Part shown: piece after piece, positions 1 through 7,366 of the stretch
Numbering within the stretch: the stretch's first letter is position 1
How the letters are laid out: each line of letters opens with the position of its first letter
Program-made: the position numbers and the translations under genes
NCBI GenBank assembly: GCA_030591305.1
Contig: JAUVBI010000049.1
Span: 1 to 15,452, forward strand
Reading direction: 5' to 3'
DNA from: Pseudomonadota bacterium
GTDB lineage: Bacteria > Pseudomonadota > Gammaproteobacteria > Pseudomonadales > Halieaceae
DNA length: 15,452 bases
Notes under the pieces: generated by a model
What the model was told of the DNA's origin: nothing
The model's database searches: none
The model's input: the letters and a program-made list of their open reading frames with translations, nothing else

Positions 1-608
1 CGAATAATCAGGTCGGCGATACCCTGAACTGCGCCCAACAGTACATCATTCGCCTCTTTAAAGGCATCCAATAAACTGGTATTTTTTCCCAAAACCTCTA
101 GCAGTTTTTCGTTGGGAATGGTAATCAACGAGTCGACTTGTTGCTGCAACTCCGCCACTCCCTGCTGGGCAATTTTGAGCCTTTTGCGCCCTTCAAAAGG
201 GAATGGCCTGGTAACAACGGCCACTGTCAAAATGCCCATCTCCCGCGCCACCTCTGCCACAACCGGTGCACCGCCAGTACCCGTTCCACCGCCCATACCC
301 GCGGTAATAAAGACCATGTCGGCGCCATGAAGAGCGTCTGCAATACGGTCTCTATCTTCCATTGCCGCCGCCCGGCCGATATCCGGATTAGCGCCGGCGC
401 CCAGCCCTTTAGTTATTTCACTCCCCAACTGCAGAACCGTTTTGGCTGCGACATCAGACAGGGCCTGAGCATCCGTGTTGGCACAGATAAAATCTACACC
501 ATCCACGTTGTTTTCAATCATGTGTTTGACGGCATTACCGCCACCGCCGCCCACGCCGACGACTTTGATTACCGCATTCTGTGGTACGTTATCGATAAGT
601 TCAAACAT
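1..608 (-). CDS. ftsZ: Cell division protein FtsZ, N-terminal part (3' end outside window)
   Basis: FtsZ is the tubulin-like GTPase that polymerises into the cytoplasmic Z-ring and recruits the divisome. The window holds the first 202 codons; the reading frame runs open off the left edge. Visible are the glycine-rich nucleotide-binding loop [10 protein letters not shown] (residues 18-27), NTDAQAL (44-50), and the tubulin signature GGGTGTG (106-112), followed by GAPVVAEVA. The stretch ending [20 protein letters not shown] is typical of the family just before the T7 loop, which would lie beyond the edge, so the catalytic aspartate of that loop cannot be checked. The ATG start is preceded by AGGGG at 616-620 and gives the usual short FtsZ N-terminus (MFELIDN). 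It follows ftsA by 65 bases, the largest gap here. One small oddity: residue 113 is Gly where the E. coli protein has Ala. Confidence 0.98.
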   Translation of the reverse strand, partial: MFELIDNVPQNAVIKVVGVGGGGGNAVKHMIENNVDGVDFICANTDAQALSDVAAKTVLQLGSEITKGLGAGANPDIGRAAAMEDRDRIADALHGADMVFITAGMGGGTGTGGAPVVAEVAREMGILTVAVVTRPFPFEGRKRLKIAQQGVAELQQQVDSLITIPNEKLLEVLGKNTSLLDAFKEANDVLLGAVQGIADLII

Positions 609-673
609 GGTATTTCCCCTTTTATCATTTTTTAATACGTTTTCACGCAGATTTTACAGCTTCAAAAATACAA
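609..673 (-). promoter_or_regulatory. AT-rich ftsA-ftsZ intergenic leader
   Basis: This 65-base spacer is the longest non-coding stretch in the window. By direct count 19 of 65 bases are G or C (29%), clearly poorer than the surrounding genes. It contains a TAAAAT hexamer (revcomp of attttA near 651-656) that could be a -10 element, but I found no good -35 at 16-18 bases, so no promoter is asserted. In E. coli additional ftsZ promoters lie upstream, inside ftsA and ddlB; such internal promoters were not identified here. A role in separate control or mRNA processing of ftsZ is inference. Confidence 0.4.
616..620 (-). promoter_or_regulatory. Ribosome binding site of ftsZ
   Basis: AGGGG on the minus strand lies 7 bases before the ftsZ ATG. 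It supports that start and is the only Shine-Dalgarno-like element in the AT-rich spacer. Confidence 0.7.
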
Positions 674-1912
674 CTAAAAATTGCTCCTGAGCCAAGCCTT
701 CACTCGAGTGAATAAACTCTCTCCCTGAACCGTTGATCGCATGGGTGACGAACCGCCCTCTTCCTGATGCTGCAATCCGTATTGCAGCAGACCAACGCCT
801 GTTGCATAGATAGGATTACGCACAATATCGGTAAGGCCCGCAATACCCGACGGGCAACCTACACGCACAGGCATGTGAAAAATCTCCTCGGCCAACTCGA
901 CCACTCCTTCCATTTTGGAGGTGCCACCTGTCAAGACGATGCCCGCGGGAATCATGTCCTCAAATCCGCTGCGCCTGAGTTCAGCCTGTATCAGGGTGAA
1001 CAATTCGTCGTAGCGCGGTTCGACAACTTCAGCCAGCGACTGCCTGGACAGATCCCTGGGTGGCCGGTCGCCAACACTGGGAACCTTGATGGTTTCGTCG
1101 GCACCCGCCAACTGCGTGAGGGCGCAGGCGTATTTGATTTTAATTTCTTCCGCATACTGAGTGGGCGTACGCAGGGCCATGGCGATGTCATTCGTCACCT
1201 GGTCACCCGCAATGGGGATGACGCCGGTATGGCGGATAGAGCCGTCGGTAAATATGGCAATATCGGTAGTACCCCCGCCGATATCCACCAGGCAAACACC
1301 CAGGTCCTTCTCATCATCTGTCAGCACAGAAAAGCTGGAGGCCAGTTGCTCAAGAATAATATCTTCCACTTCCAGACCACAGCGTCGTATACACTTCTCA
1401 ATATTTTGTGCTGCATTGCCTGCACAAGTCACCAAGTGAACCTTGGCCTCCAGGCGAACGCCCGACATGCCCATGGGCTCTTTAATGCCCTCCTGGTTAT
1501 CAATCACATATTCCTGAGGCAGGATATGCAGTATTTTCTGGTCAGCCGGAATTGCCACAGCCTGGGCAGCATCTATCACACGTTCCAGGTCATGGCTGTA
1601 AACCTCCCGGTCTCGAATGGCCACTATTCCATGGGAGTTAAGGCTGCGAATATGGCTGCCGGCAATGCCCACATACACCGAGTGAATCTGGCAGCCCGCC
1701 ATCAACTCTGCCTCCTCGATAGCACGCTGAATAGACTGAACAGTAGATTCAATATTTACAACCACACCTTTCTTCATACCCCGGGAGGGGTTAGAACCAA
1801 TTCCCACAATCTCAATCTGGCCATCGCCACTAATTTCACCGACGATAGCCACCACCTTTGATGTACCAATATCCAGTCCGACTATCATTTTTTGTTCTTG
1901 TGCGCTGCCCAT
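674..1912 (-). CDS. ftsA: Cell division protein FtsA (actin-like Z-ring membrane anchor)
   Basis: FtsA is the actin-fold ATP-binding protein that tethers FtsZ filaments to the inner membrane and recruits later divisome proteins. The 412-residue product is close to E. coli FtsA (420). Visible elements are the phosphate-1 motif VGLDIGTSKV (residues 11-20), the SHS2-type 1C region in the first third, phosphate-2 VDIGGGTTDIAIF (209-221), VPSVGDRPPR (278-286), EVVEPRY (295-301) and the adenosine motif IVLTGGTSKMEG (325-336). The C-terminus LFTRVKAWLRSNF (400-412) is the expected amphipathic membrane-targeting helix. The chosen ATG has an AGGGGAG element 8 bases upstream; a second Met at residue 9 (MIVGLDIG) would also keep the ATPase core but lacks comparable support. 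It lies 33 bases after ftsQ and is followed by ftsZ. The stop is TAG. Confidence 0.98.
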   Translation of the reverse strand: MGSAQEQKMIVGLDIGTSKVVAIVGEISGDGQIEIVGIGSNPSRGMKKGVVVNIESTVQSIQRAIEEAELMAGCQIHSVYVGIAGSHIRSLNSHGIVAIRDREVYSHDLERVIDAAQAVAIPADQKILHILPQEYVIDNQEGIKEPMGMSGVRLEAKVHLVTCAGNAAQNIEKCIRRCGLEVEDIILEQLASSFSVLTDDEKDLGVCLVDIGGGTTDIAIFTDGSIRHTGVIPIAGDQVTNDIAMALRTPTQYAEEIKIKYACALTQLAGADETIKVPSVGDRPPRDLSRQSLAEVVEPRYDELFTLIQAELRRSGFEDMIPAGIVLTGGTSKMEGVVELAEEIFHMPVRVGCPSGIAGLTDIVRNPIYATGVGLLQYGLQHQEEGGSSPMRSTVQGESLFTRVKAWLRSNF

Positions 1913-1920
1913 GGCAGTGT

Positions 1921-1927
1921 CTCCCCT
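1921..1927 (-). promoter_or_regulatory. Ribosome binding site of ftsA
   Basis: AGGGGAG on the minus strand with 8 bases to the ATG at 1912. It favours that start over the internal Met codon at residue 9. Confidence 0.7.
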
Positions 1928-1945
1928 GAAAATTGCTTTACTGTG

Positions 1946-2749
1946 TTAAATACCCGCCATCTGCGATATTTCTCGATAAGCCACTGCCAGCCCATTCTGG
2001 TAACGCAAGTCCACACGTACGATTGTGTCTTTTTGAGCAGCCAGGTCCGCGCGGTAAACCGCGACAAATCGACGCAAGCGCTCCTCGATAAATGCCTGGC
2101 CACCCAATACCAAAACCGTGTCACCTCTCAAACGGGCTTCCACCTGCCCTCTGTCATCAATATTAAGTTCTTCAACTATCAGCTCATTGGGCCCAAGAAT
2201 TTCAATCATTTGCTGATAAATACTCATCATGTTGCCAGCAGCCCCCTCTGGCCCATGAAGCAAGGGCAGCCCCCCCCAGTCTTTTTCCTCACCAATAGAA
2301 TGGAATACCTCACCCTCATGGTTTAAAAAGCCGTCCTCACCCCATCGCGCTATAGGCAGCTGCTCTACCACATGTAATTCCAGGGCATTGGGCCAGCGGC
2401 GACGCACCGACACTTCATACACCCAGGGCAGGCTTTGCAGTTGCACCCTGACCCGTTCCAGGTCGGCGTTCAAAAAGCCCCCTTTGAGGGTGGGCCTTAT
2501 CATCTCTTCCAGCACATCAGTTTTAGTGTGTTCCAGTTTTCCCGAGACGATAATATGTTCAACGGGAATCGCATTAAGTGCGATATAACCCTTAGCTGCC
2601 ACAGCGGTGACGGCAATTATTCCAAGCAAAATCAACACGCGATTAATCCACGCAAAAGATCGGGATTTTTTTTCAAGCTCTACAGCACGCTTGCGTGTGG
2701 CCCCCTTGCTGAGCTTGCGCTTGACCTTGTTTGCCGGATTTTTTTTCAT
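1946..2749 (-). CDS. ftsQ: Cell division protein FtsQ
   Basis: FtsQ is a bitopic inner-membrane protein that with FtsL and FtsB links the cytoplasmic ring to the periplasmic septal synthases. The 267-residue product has a basic cytoplasmic tail (MKKNPANKVKRKLSKG and on, residues 1-34), one membrane segment (about 37-56, VLILLGIIAVTAVAA), a POTRA domain opening with IPVEHIIVSG (61-70) and including LPWVYEVSVRRRWPN (107-121), then the beta domain with VVEQLPIARWG (127-137) and a C-terminal RVDLRYQNGLAVAY (245-258). E. coli FtsQ has 276 residues. The ATG at 2749 is chosen: it follows the ddlB TGA by one base and gives the usual basic N-terminus. A TTG at 2779 in the same frame would add 10 residues inside ddlB but has no ribosome site. 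The only upstream GAGG is 12 bases away, so initiation is probably weak and coupled to ddlB. The gene carries three 8-base homopolymer runs. Confidence 0.95.
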   Translation of the reverse strand: MKKNPANKVKRKLSKGATRKRAVELEKKSRSFAWINRVLILLGIIAVTAVAAKGYIALNAIPVEHIIVSGKLEHTKTDVLEEMIRPTLKGGFLNADLERVRVQLQSLPWVYEVSVRRRWPNALELHVVEQLPIARWGEDGFLNHEGEVFHSIGEEKDWGGLPLLHGPEGAAGNMMSIYQQMIEILGPNELIVEELNIDDRGQVEARLRGDTVLVLGGQAFIEERLRRFVAVYRADLAAQKDTIVRVDLRYQNGLAVAYREISQMAGI

Positions 2750-2750
2750 A

Positions 2751-3674
2751 TCAGGACTGCGCCTCAAGGCTGAGCTCAATAATCCGCTGCACCAGAGCAG
2801 CTATATCCATACCCGCAGCGGAGGCGGCCATGGGCACCAGAGAGTGGGAGGTCATCCCCGGAATGGTATTTACCTCCAACACATAAAAGGCCCCATCGCT
2901 ATCTCGCATAATGTCTACCCGACCCCAAATCGAACAAGCCAGGGAGTCAAACGCCTTCAGTGCCAGCTCTGCAATTACCTGCTCCTCCTGCACACTGAGA
3001 TTACTGGGGCAGTGGTAGCGGGTATCATCAGACAGGTATTTGGCTTCGTAGTCATAAAACTCGTTGTCGGTCTCCATGCGGATGGAGGGCAGAGCCTTTC
3101 CCCCTAGGATGGCAACGGTGTACTCGGGACCGGCCAGAAACTGCTCCGCCAAAACTTCCCCGCCATACTCCTGTGCCAGCGCGTAAGCCGCCGCTAAATC
3201 GGTGGCGTTATCAGCAGATGCCATGCCAATGCTGGAGCCCTCGCAGGCCGGCTTGACGAAAACCTTGCCAAATTTATCTATGACAGCCTGCCAGTCGGTG
3301 TCGTGTTCCAGGGTGACAAACCCGCCCGTGGGAATTCCTATTCCCTGCCACAGTTGCTTGCTTCGAATTTTATCCATCGCCAGGGCCGAGCCGAGAATGC
3401 CCGAACCGGTACAGCAAATATTCAAGGCCGCCAGAACGCCCTGCATAACACCATCTTCTCCACCAGGCCCATGCAGTGCATTGAATGCAACTTTCACCTG
3501 CCCCAGTTGTTGCAGCCAATCCGTATCAGCCGGGTCCACCTGCTGCACCGATACACCCAGGGACTCCAGCGCCGCCACAACAGTGGCGCCACTTTGCAAT
3601 GAGACTTCTCTCTCGGCAGATTTCCCACCCAGCAATACGGCAATGGACCCATCTTTCAGCAAACTTGGAATCAT
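2751..3674 (-). CDS. ddlB: D-alanine--D-alanine ligase DdlB
   Basis: This ATP-grasp enzyme joins two D-alanines in the cytoplasm to give the dipeptide that MurF adds to the stem peptide. The product has 307 residues (E. coli DdlB 306). Visible elements are [14 protein letters not shown] (16-29) with the active-site Glu21, the HGPGGEDG loop (68-75), [10 protein letters not shown] (141-150) with the substrate-binding Ser, and [11 protein letters not shown] (207-217). The Tyr at 213 corresponds to the residue that is Phe in D-lactate ligases, so the enzyme should make D-Ala-D-Ala. WGRVDIMRD (250-258) and [12 protein letters not shown] (267-278) supply the Arg and the metal ligands Asp254, Glu267 and Asn269. 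The start overlaps the murC stop as ATGA, and ftsQ begins one base after its stop, so translation is likely coupled on both sides. Confidence 0.97.
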   Translation of the reverse strand: MIPSLLKDGSIAVLLGGKSAEREVSLQSGATVVAALESLGVSVQQVDPADTDWLQQLGQVKVAFNALHGPGGEDGVMQGVLAALNICCTGSGILGSALAMDKIRSKQLWQGIGIPTGGFVTLEHDTDWQAVIDKFGKVFVKPACEGSSIGMASADNATDLAAAYALAQEYGGEVLAEQFLAGPEYTVAILGGKALPSIRMETDNEFYDYEAKYLSDDTRYHCPSNLSVQEEQVIAELALKAFDSLACSIWGRVDIMRDSDGAFYVLEVNTIPGMTSHSLVPMAASAAGMDIAALVQRIIELSLEAQS

Positions 3675-5110
3675 TCTGCTTGCTCCTTCAGAAAATCCAT
3701 TTCTGCCAGACGCTGTGCCAGTTGCCCCACGCTTCCCGCACCCTGGGTAATAACGATGTCACCGTCCTGAAAAACATCCCCCAACACGCTGGGAATGCTG
3801 TTGTTATTTTCAACAAAGATGGGGTCAATCAAACCACGTTGGCGAATACTCCTGGCCAGGCTTCTACTGTCCGCACCCGGGATGGCATCCTCACCCGCCG
3901 AATAAACATCCAGCAAAATCAGCGCATCACACTGGGACAGCACTTCCACAAAATCCTCGTACAAATCGCGGGTACGGGTATAGCGGTGGGGCTGGTAAAT
4001 CATCAATAGGCGCCGGTTAGGCCAGGCCTGTCTGGCCGAGTCCAGGGTAGCGGCAATTTCGGTGGGATGGTGGCCATAATCATCGACCAGAGATGCCGTT
4101 CCTCCGGCAAAAACAAGCTCTCCCAACGGCTCAAATCTTCTGCCGACTCCGGCAAAATTGGCCAGGCCTCTCTGAATTGCCACATCATCCAGCCCCTCGT
4201 CACAAGCCACTGCCACCGCTGCCGTCGCATTCAGTACATTATGCGTACCGGGCATATTAATGGTGACTGGCAGGGGGGGGCGGTCGCCAGGCCGGTGGAC
4301 AACAAAGGCAGTGGAAAAGTCCAACTTTGAAACGTCAGTGATGCGGTAGTCTGCATCCCCGGCAAAGCCGTAGGTCAACGCGGGCCGGGCAACCTCCAGA
4401 GACAGCTCGGCAACAACCGGATCATCGATACACAACACCGCGAGACCATAAAATGGCAAGTTGTGCAGAAATTCCAAAAAGGTGTGCCTGAGCAGGGCAA
4501 AGTCGCCACCATAAGTCTCCATATGGTCCGCTTCAATATTAGTGATCACGGCGACCATGGGCTGCAAATGCAAGAAAGAAGCATCACTCTCATCGGCCTC
4601 TGCTATCAGGAACCGGCTGGCACCCAGCTGGGCATTACTGCCGGCACTGTTGAGCAGCCCCCCAATAACAAAGGTAGGATCCAGACCCGCCTCGCCAAAT
4701 ACCGAGGCGATCAGGCTGGTGGTCGTTGTTTTTCCATGGGTACCCGCCACCGCAATACCGTGGCGATAGCGCATTAGTTCGGCGAGCATTTCGGCCCGGG
4801 GAACAACGGGAATCCTCGCCTCTTTTGCCGCCACAACTTCGGGGTTGTTATCGTCCACCGCAGTAGAACTGACCACCACGTTAGCATGGCCGAGGTTAGC
4901 GGCGGCGTGGCCGATAAATACCTGAATATTTTTTGCCTGCAAGCGCTCAGTCACCGAGCTGGCACGGATGTCTGAGCCAGAAACTTCATAGCCCAGATTA
5001 ACCAGCACTTCGGCGATACCGCTCATTCCCGTTCCGCCGATCCCGATCATATGAATGCGGCGGATACGACGCATCTCAGGAATACTGTAACTGCTCTTGT
5101 CAGTGACCAT
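3671..5110 (-). CDS. murC: UDP-N-acetylmuramate--L-alanine ligase MurC
   Basis: MurC attaches L-Ala to UDP-MurNAc, the first step of stem peptide assembly, using ATP. The 479-residue product shows the Mur ligase layout: an N-terminal Rossmann domain with [15 protein letters not shown] (22-36), VSGSD (43-47) and VVVSSTAV (78-85); a central ATPase domain with P-loop [10 protein letters not shown] (122-131), EADESDASF (171-179), [12 protein letters not shown] (191-202) and [10 protein letters not shown] (291-300); and a C-terminal domain with DDYGHHPTE (343-351) and [12 protein letters not shown] (372-383). The ATG at 5110 is preferred because GAGGAG stands 7 bases upstream; a TTG at 5113 would leave only 4. 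The gene overlaps murG by 11 bases and ddlB by 4 (ATGA). An 8-C run encodes RPPL around residues 277-280. Confidence 0.98.
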   Translation of the reverse strand: MVTDKSSYSIPEMRRIRRIHMIGIGGTGMSGIAEVLVNLGYEVSGSDIRASSVTERLQAKNIQVFIGHAAANLGHANVVVSSTAVDDNNPEVVAAKEARIPVVPRAEMLAELMRYRHGIAVAGTHGKTTTTSLIASVFGEAGLDPTFVIGGLLNSAGSNAQLGASRFLIAEADESDASFLHLQPMVAVITNIEADHMETYGGDFALLRHTFLEFLHNLPFYGLAVLCIDDPVVAELSLEVARPALTYGFAGDADYRITDVSKLDFSTAFVVHRPGDRPPLPVTINMPGTHNVLNATAAVAVACDEGLDDVAIQRGLANFAGVGRRFEPLGELVFAGGTASLVDDYGHHPTEIAATLDSARQAWPNRRLLMIYQPHRYTRTRDLYEDFVEVLSQCDALILLDVYSAGEDAIPGADSRSLARSIRQRGLIDPIFVENNNSIPSVLGDVFQDGDIVITQGAGSVGQLAQRLAEMDFLKEQAE

Positions 5111-6203
5111 CAATCAGCTCCTCACAAGAATTACACACCAGATTAGCGGCCTCGGGGATAGCCGCCGTCGCTGCGGCTTCAGCCATGGATACAAGTCGCT
5201 GGGGGTAGGCCAGATAACCGCGCAGTATTTTTAATACGGCTTCATTGCTCATCAGGGCCTGACGCAACAGAATGGCCGCACCCCTGTCACTCAGGGAGCG
5301 GGCATTGTATGTCTGGTGATCATCAATCGCATGGGGCAGTGGCACCAGAATTGACGGGCGCCCCATGATGGCCAACTCGGATACTGTCAGTGCCCCCGCC
5401 CGGCACAGAACCAGGTCTGCCCAGCGGTAGGCTCCCGCCATATCCTCGATAAAGGGAAACACCTGGATACTGCCACACAGCAGGTTGCCGTAGGACTGTC
5501 GTACCAGTTCAGCATGGGCCTCACCACACTGGTGATGCACCTCTATCGCACCCTCCGACTCCACCATGAACAGCTCCCGCACCAACTCAGGCAGTAGGTC
5601 GTTAATCGGCTTGGCACCGAGGCTGCCACCCAGAACCAACAGACGCAAAGGCCTTTGTCCGGTATAGCTAAACGTATTCTCAGCACCCGCCTCTACCAGG
5701 GCCCTACGCACGGGGTTGCCAACGGTAACAACCTCTATGTCATTTGCAAAAGCACCGGGAAAACCCGCCAGTACTTTAGCGGCAAAAGGCGCCAACATGC
5801 GGTTGGTGGTACCCGCCACAGCGTTCTGTTCGTGAATGATCAGCGGCTTGCGCAGTAACCATGCCGCAATCCCCGCAGGACCGGCAACATAGCCACCCAG
5901 GCCAATGACACAGCTGGGGGCCAGGCGATAAACCAGCCATAGGGCCTGCATTGCAGCAACTATCAGAGCCAACAGTGCCAGAATTTTCCACAGGGGATTC
6001 TTGCCGCGTACACCACGTACCGCCAGGCAGTGCAAGGTGATACCCGCCGCGGGAACAACCCTGGACTCCAGGCCTCGTGCGGTTCCCACCCACTCCACAC
6101 GGTAACCTCGTGCTAGTAATTCTGTCGCCACAGCGAGGGCGGGGTACACATGACCACCGGTGCCACCGGCCATCATCAATACAAGAGGCTGCTCAACGCT
6201 CAT
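5100..6203 (-). CDS. murG: UDP-GlcNAc:lipid I N-acetylglucosaminyltransferase MurG
   Basis: MurG transfers GlcNAc from UDP-GlcNAc to lipid I on the inner face of the cytoplasmic membrane, producing lipid II. It is a GT-B enzyme of glycosyltransferase family 28. The product has 367 residues (E. coli 355). Visible are the first glycine-rich loop [12 protein letters not shown] (13-24), [15 protein letters not shown] (37-51), a hydrophobic patch at about 72-92 that fits the membrane-association region, the lipid-side loops GLGGYVAGP (101-109) and [12 protein letters not shown] (124-135), the third loop [11 protein letters not shown] (192-202), and the UDP-GlcNAc signature [10 protein letters not shown] (267-276) and [12 protein letters not shown] (290-301). 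The ATG overlaps the ftsW stop (ATGA) and has a perfect AGGAGG 8 bases upstream. Confidence 0.98.
   Translation of the reverse strand: MSVEQPLVLMMAGGTGGHVYPALAVATELLARGYRVEWVGTARGLESRVVPAAGITLHCLAVRGVRGKNPLWKILALLALIVAAMQALWLVYRLAPSCVIGLGGYVAGPAGIAAWLLRKPLIIHEQNAVAGTTNRMLAPFAAKVLAGFPGAFANDIEVVTVGNPVRRALVEAGAENTFSYTGQRPLRLLVLGGSLGAKPINDLLPELVRELFMVESEGAIEVHHQCGEAHAELVRQSYGNLLCGSIQVFPFIEDMAGAYRWADLVLCRAGALTVSELAIMGRPSILVPLPHAIDDHQTYNARSLSDRGAAILLRQALMSNEAVLKILRGYLAYPQRLVSMAEAAATAAIPEAANLVCNSCEELIDGH
5118..5123 (-). promoter_or_regulatory. Ribosome binding site of murC inside the end of murG
   Basis: GAGGAG on the minus strand is 7 bases from the ATG at 5110 and 4 from the in-frame TTG at 5113. 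The spacing decides for the ATG. The site lies within murG codons, consistent with coupled translation. Confidence 0.75.
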
Positions 6204-7366
6204 TTAACGCGCCTCCTCTTCTTTGCCGCACCCTTGCCCATTCGCATATCCGCCTCGACTCGCAATACCAGGGCCAACAGGGCGCAACAGGCAATCAGGC
6301 TGGTGCCGCCATAGCTGATAAACGGCAACGTCAAACCTTTGGTGGGCAACAGGCCGGAACTCACACCCATATTGACGAATGCCTGACCGGTAAAAATCAA
6401 AGCCGCGCCGTAGCAGATATAGGCACCAAATAAATTTCCCCGTTGCGCCGCACAGCGTGCTACCCACAGTATTCTGCCGATCAGCACCGCGTACAGAATG
6501 ATGACGAACATGGCACCGACAAAGCCCGTCTCTTCCGCCCAGATCGAGTACACAAAATCCGTGTGCGCCTCGGGAAGATAGAAGAGTTTTTGAATACTAT
6601 TGCCCAGGCCAACCCCAAACCACTCTCCACGGCCAAAAGCAATCAGTGACTGGGTTAACTGAAAGCCCGTATCAAAGGGGTCCGCCCAGGGGTCTGTATA
6701 GGCGGTTAAACGCTTCATCCTGTAGGGCGCACTGGCAATGAGAACCACCATGGCTCCCAGGCTGCCCAATACCACCAGCATAAAGTGACGCAGTTTTACG
6801 CCCGCCAGAAACAGCATACCGAAGGCTGTGCCAACCGCGATAACCGTTGCACCAAAATCAGGTTCCACCATCAGCAGCAAGGTAATGGTAAACAGCACTG
6901 CCATGGGCTTTAGAAAACCCATCCACTCGTGCCGCACCTCGTGTTCTTTGCGCACCAGGTAGCCGGCCAAATAGACGACCAGGGCCAGCTTGGCAAATTC
7001 AGAAGGCTGCAGAGTAAAGGATCCCAGGGGCAACCAACGCTGACTGCCATTCACCTCCCGGCCGATGCCGGGAATCAACACCAATATAAGAAGCGCCAGG
7101 GAGAGAAACAGCCAGACCCAACCGGTGTTCAACCAGAAGTCCAAAGGTAGCCTGTAGACAATATAACCACTGACAACAGCGATACAGATATAAATAAGAT
7201 GCCTCACACTGTGATACCAGGGAGACTGATAATGCCAATCGGCGTACTCGATAGAGGCCGAGGTAATAGCGATGAGGCCCACCACTAACAGAGCAGTTCC
7301 CATCAGCACCAGAACCGGGTCGACCATAAAGCCATAGGTGCTGGAAACACTGCGTGAGGCTGTCAT
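6200..7366 (-). CDS. ftsW: Septal peptidoglycan glycosyltransferase FtsW
   Basis: FtsW is the SEDS-family polymerase that builds septal glycan strands from lipid II, working with the transpeptidase FtsI. The 388-residue product (E. coli 414) has about ten hydrophobic segments. Family hallmarks are NGSQRWLPLG (106-115) and LQPSEFAKLA (119-128), MVEPDFGAT (166-174), the long extracellular loop with LPEAHTDFVYSIWAEETG (264-281) containing the proposed catalytic Asp270, and the C-terminal LPTKGLTLPFISYGGTS (340-356). It ends in a strongly basic cytoplasmic tail (KKRRRVK). The loop sequence with PEAHTDF separates it from RodA, as does its place in the dcw cluster. ATGA overlaps join it to murD upstream and murG downstream. 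The region before its ATG reads GGGGGCTCTCT, not a strong ribosome site, so coupling to murD is likely. Confidence 0.97.
   Translation of the reverse strand: MTASRSVSSTYGFMVDPVLVLMGTALLVVGLIAITSASIEYADWHYQSPWYHSVRHLIYICIAVVSGYIVYRLPLDFWLNTGWVWLFLSLALLILVLIPGIGREVNGSQRWLPLGSFTLQPSEFAKLALVVYLAGYLVRKEHEVRHEWMGFLKPMAVLFTITLLLMVEPDFGATVIAVGTAFGMLFLAGVKLRHFMLVVLGSLGAMVVLIASAPYRMKRLTAYTDPWADPFDTGFQLTQSLIAFGRGEWFGVGLGNSIQKLFYLPEAHTDFVYSIWAEETGFVGAMFVIILYAVLIGRILWVARCAAQRGNLFGAYICYGAALIFTGQAFVNMGVSSGLLPTKGLTLPFISYGGTSLIACCALLALVLRVEADMRMGKGAAKKRRRVK
6212..6217 (-). promoter_or_regulatory. Consensus ribosome binding site of murG
   Basis: AGGAGG on the minus strand, 8 bases before the murG ATG and inside the codons for the basic C-terminal tail of FtsW. 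It is the only full AGGAGG I found in front of a gene in this cluster, which suggests that murG does not depend solely on coupling to ftsW. Confidence 0.8.

Noticed and set aside
767..1861. 364-codon open frame on the plus strand opposite ftsA
   Set aside because: It is a complete antisense of an intact, well-conserved ftsA. The translation is rich in His, Asn and Gln with no recognisable domain, and there is no separate ribosome site or spacer. GC-biased third positions commonly leave such antisense frames open.
3202..4009. Overlapping plus-strand open frames opposite ddlB and murC (182 and 174 codons)
   Set aside because: They lie fully antisense to conserved enzymes, overlap each other, and show low-complexity Pro/Ser/Ala-rich translations without motifs.
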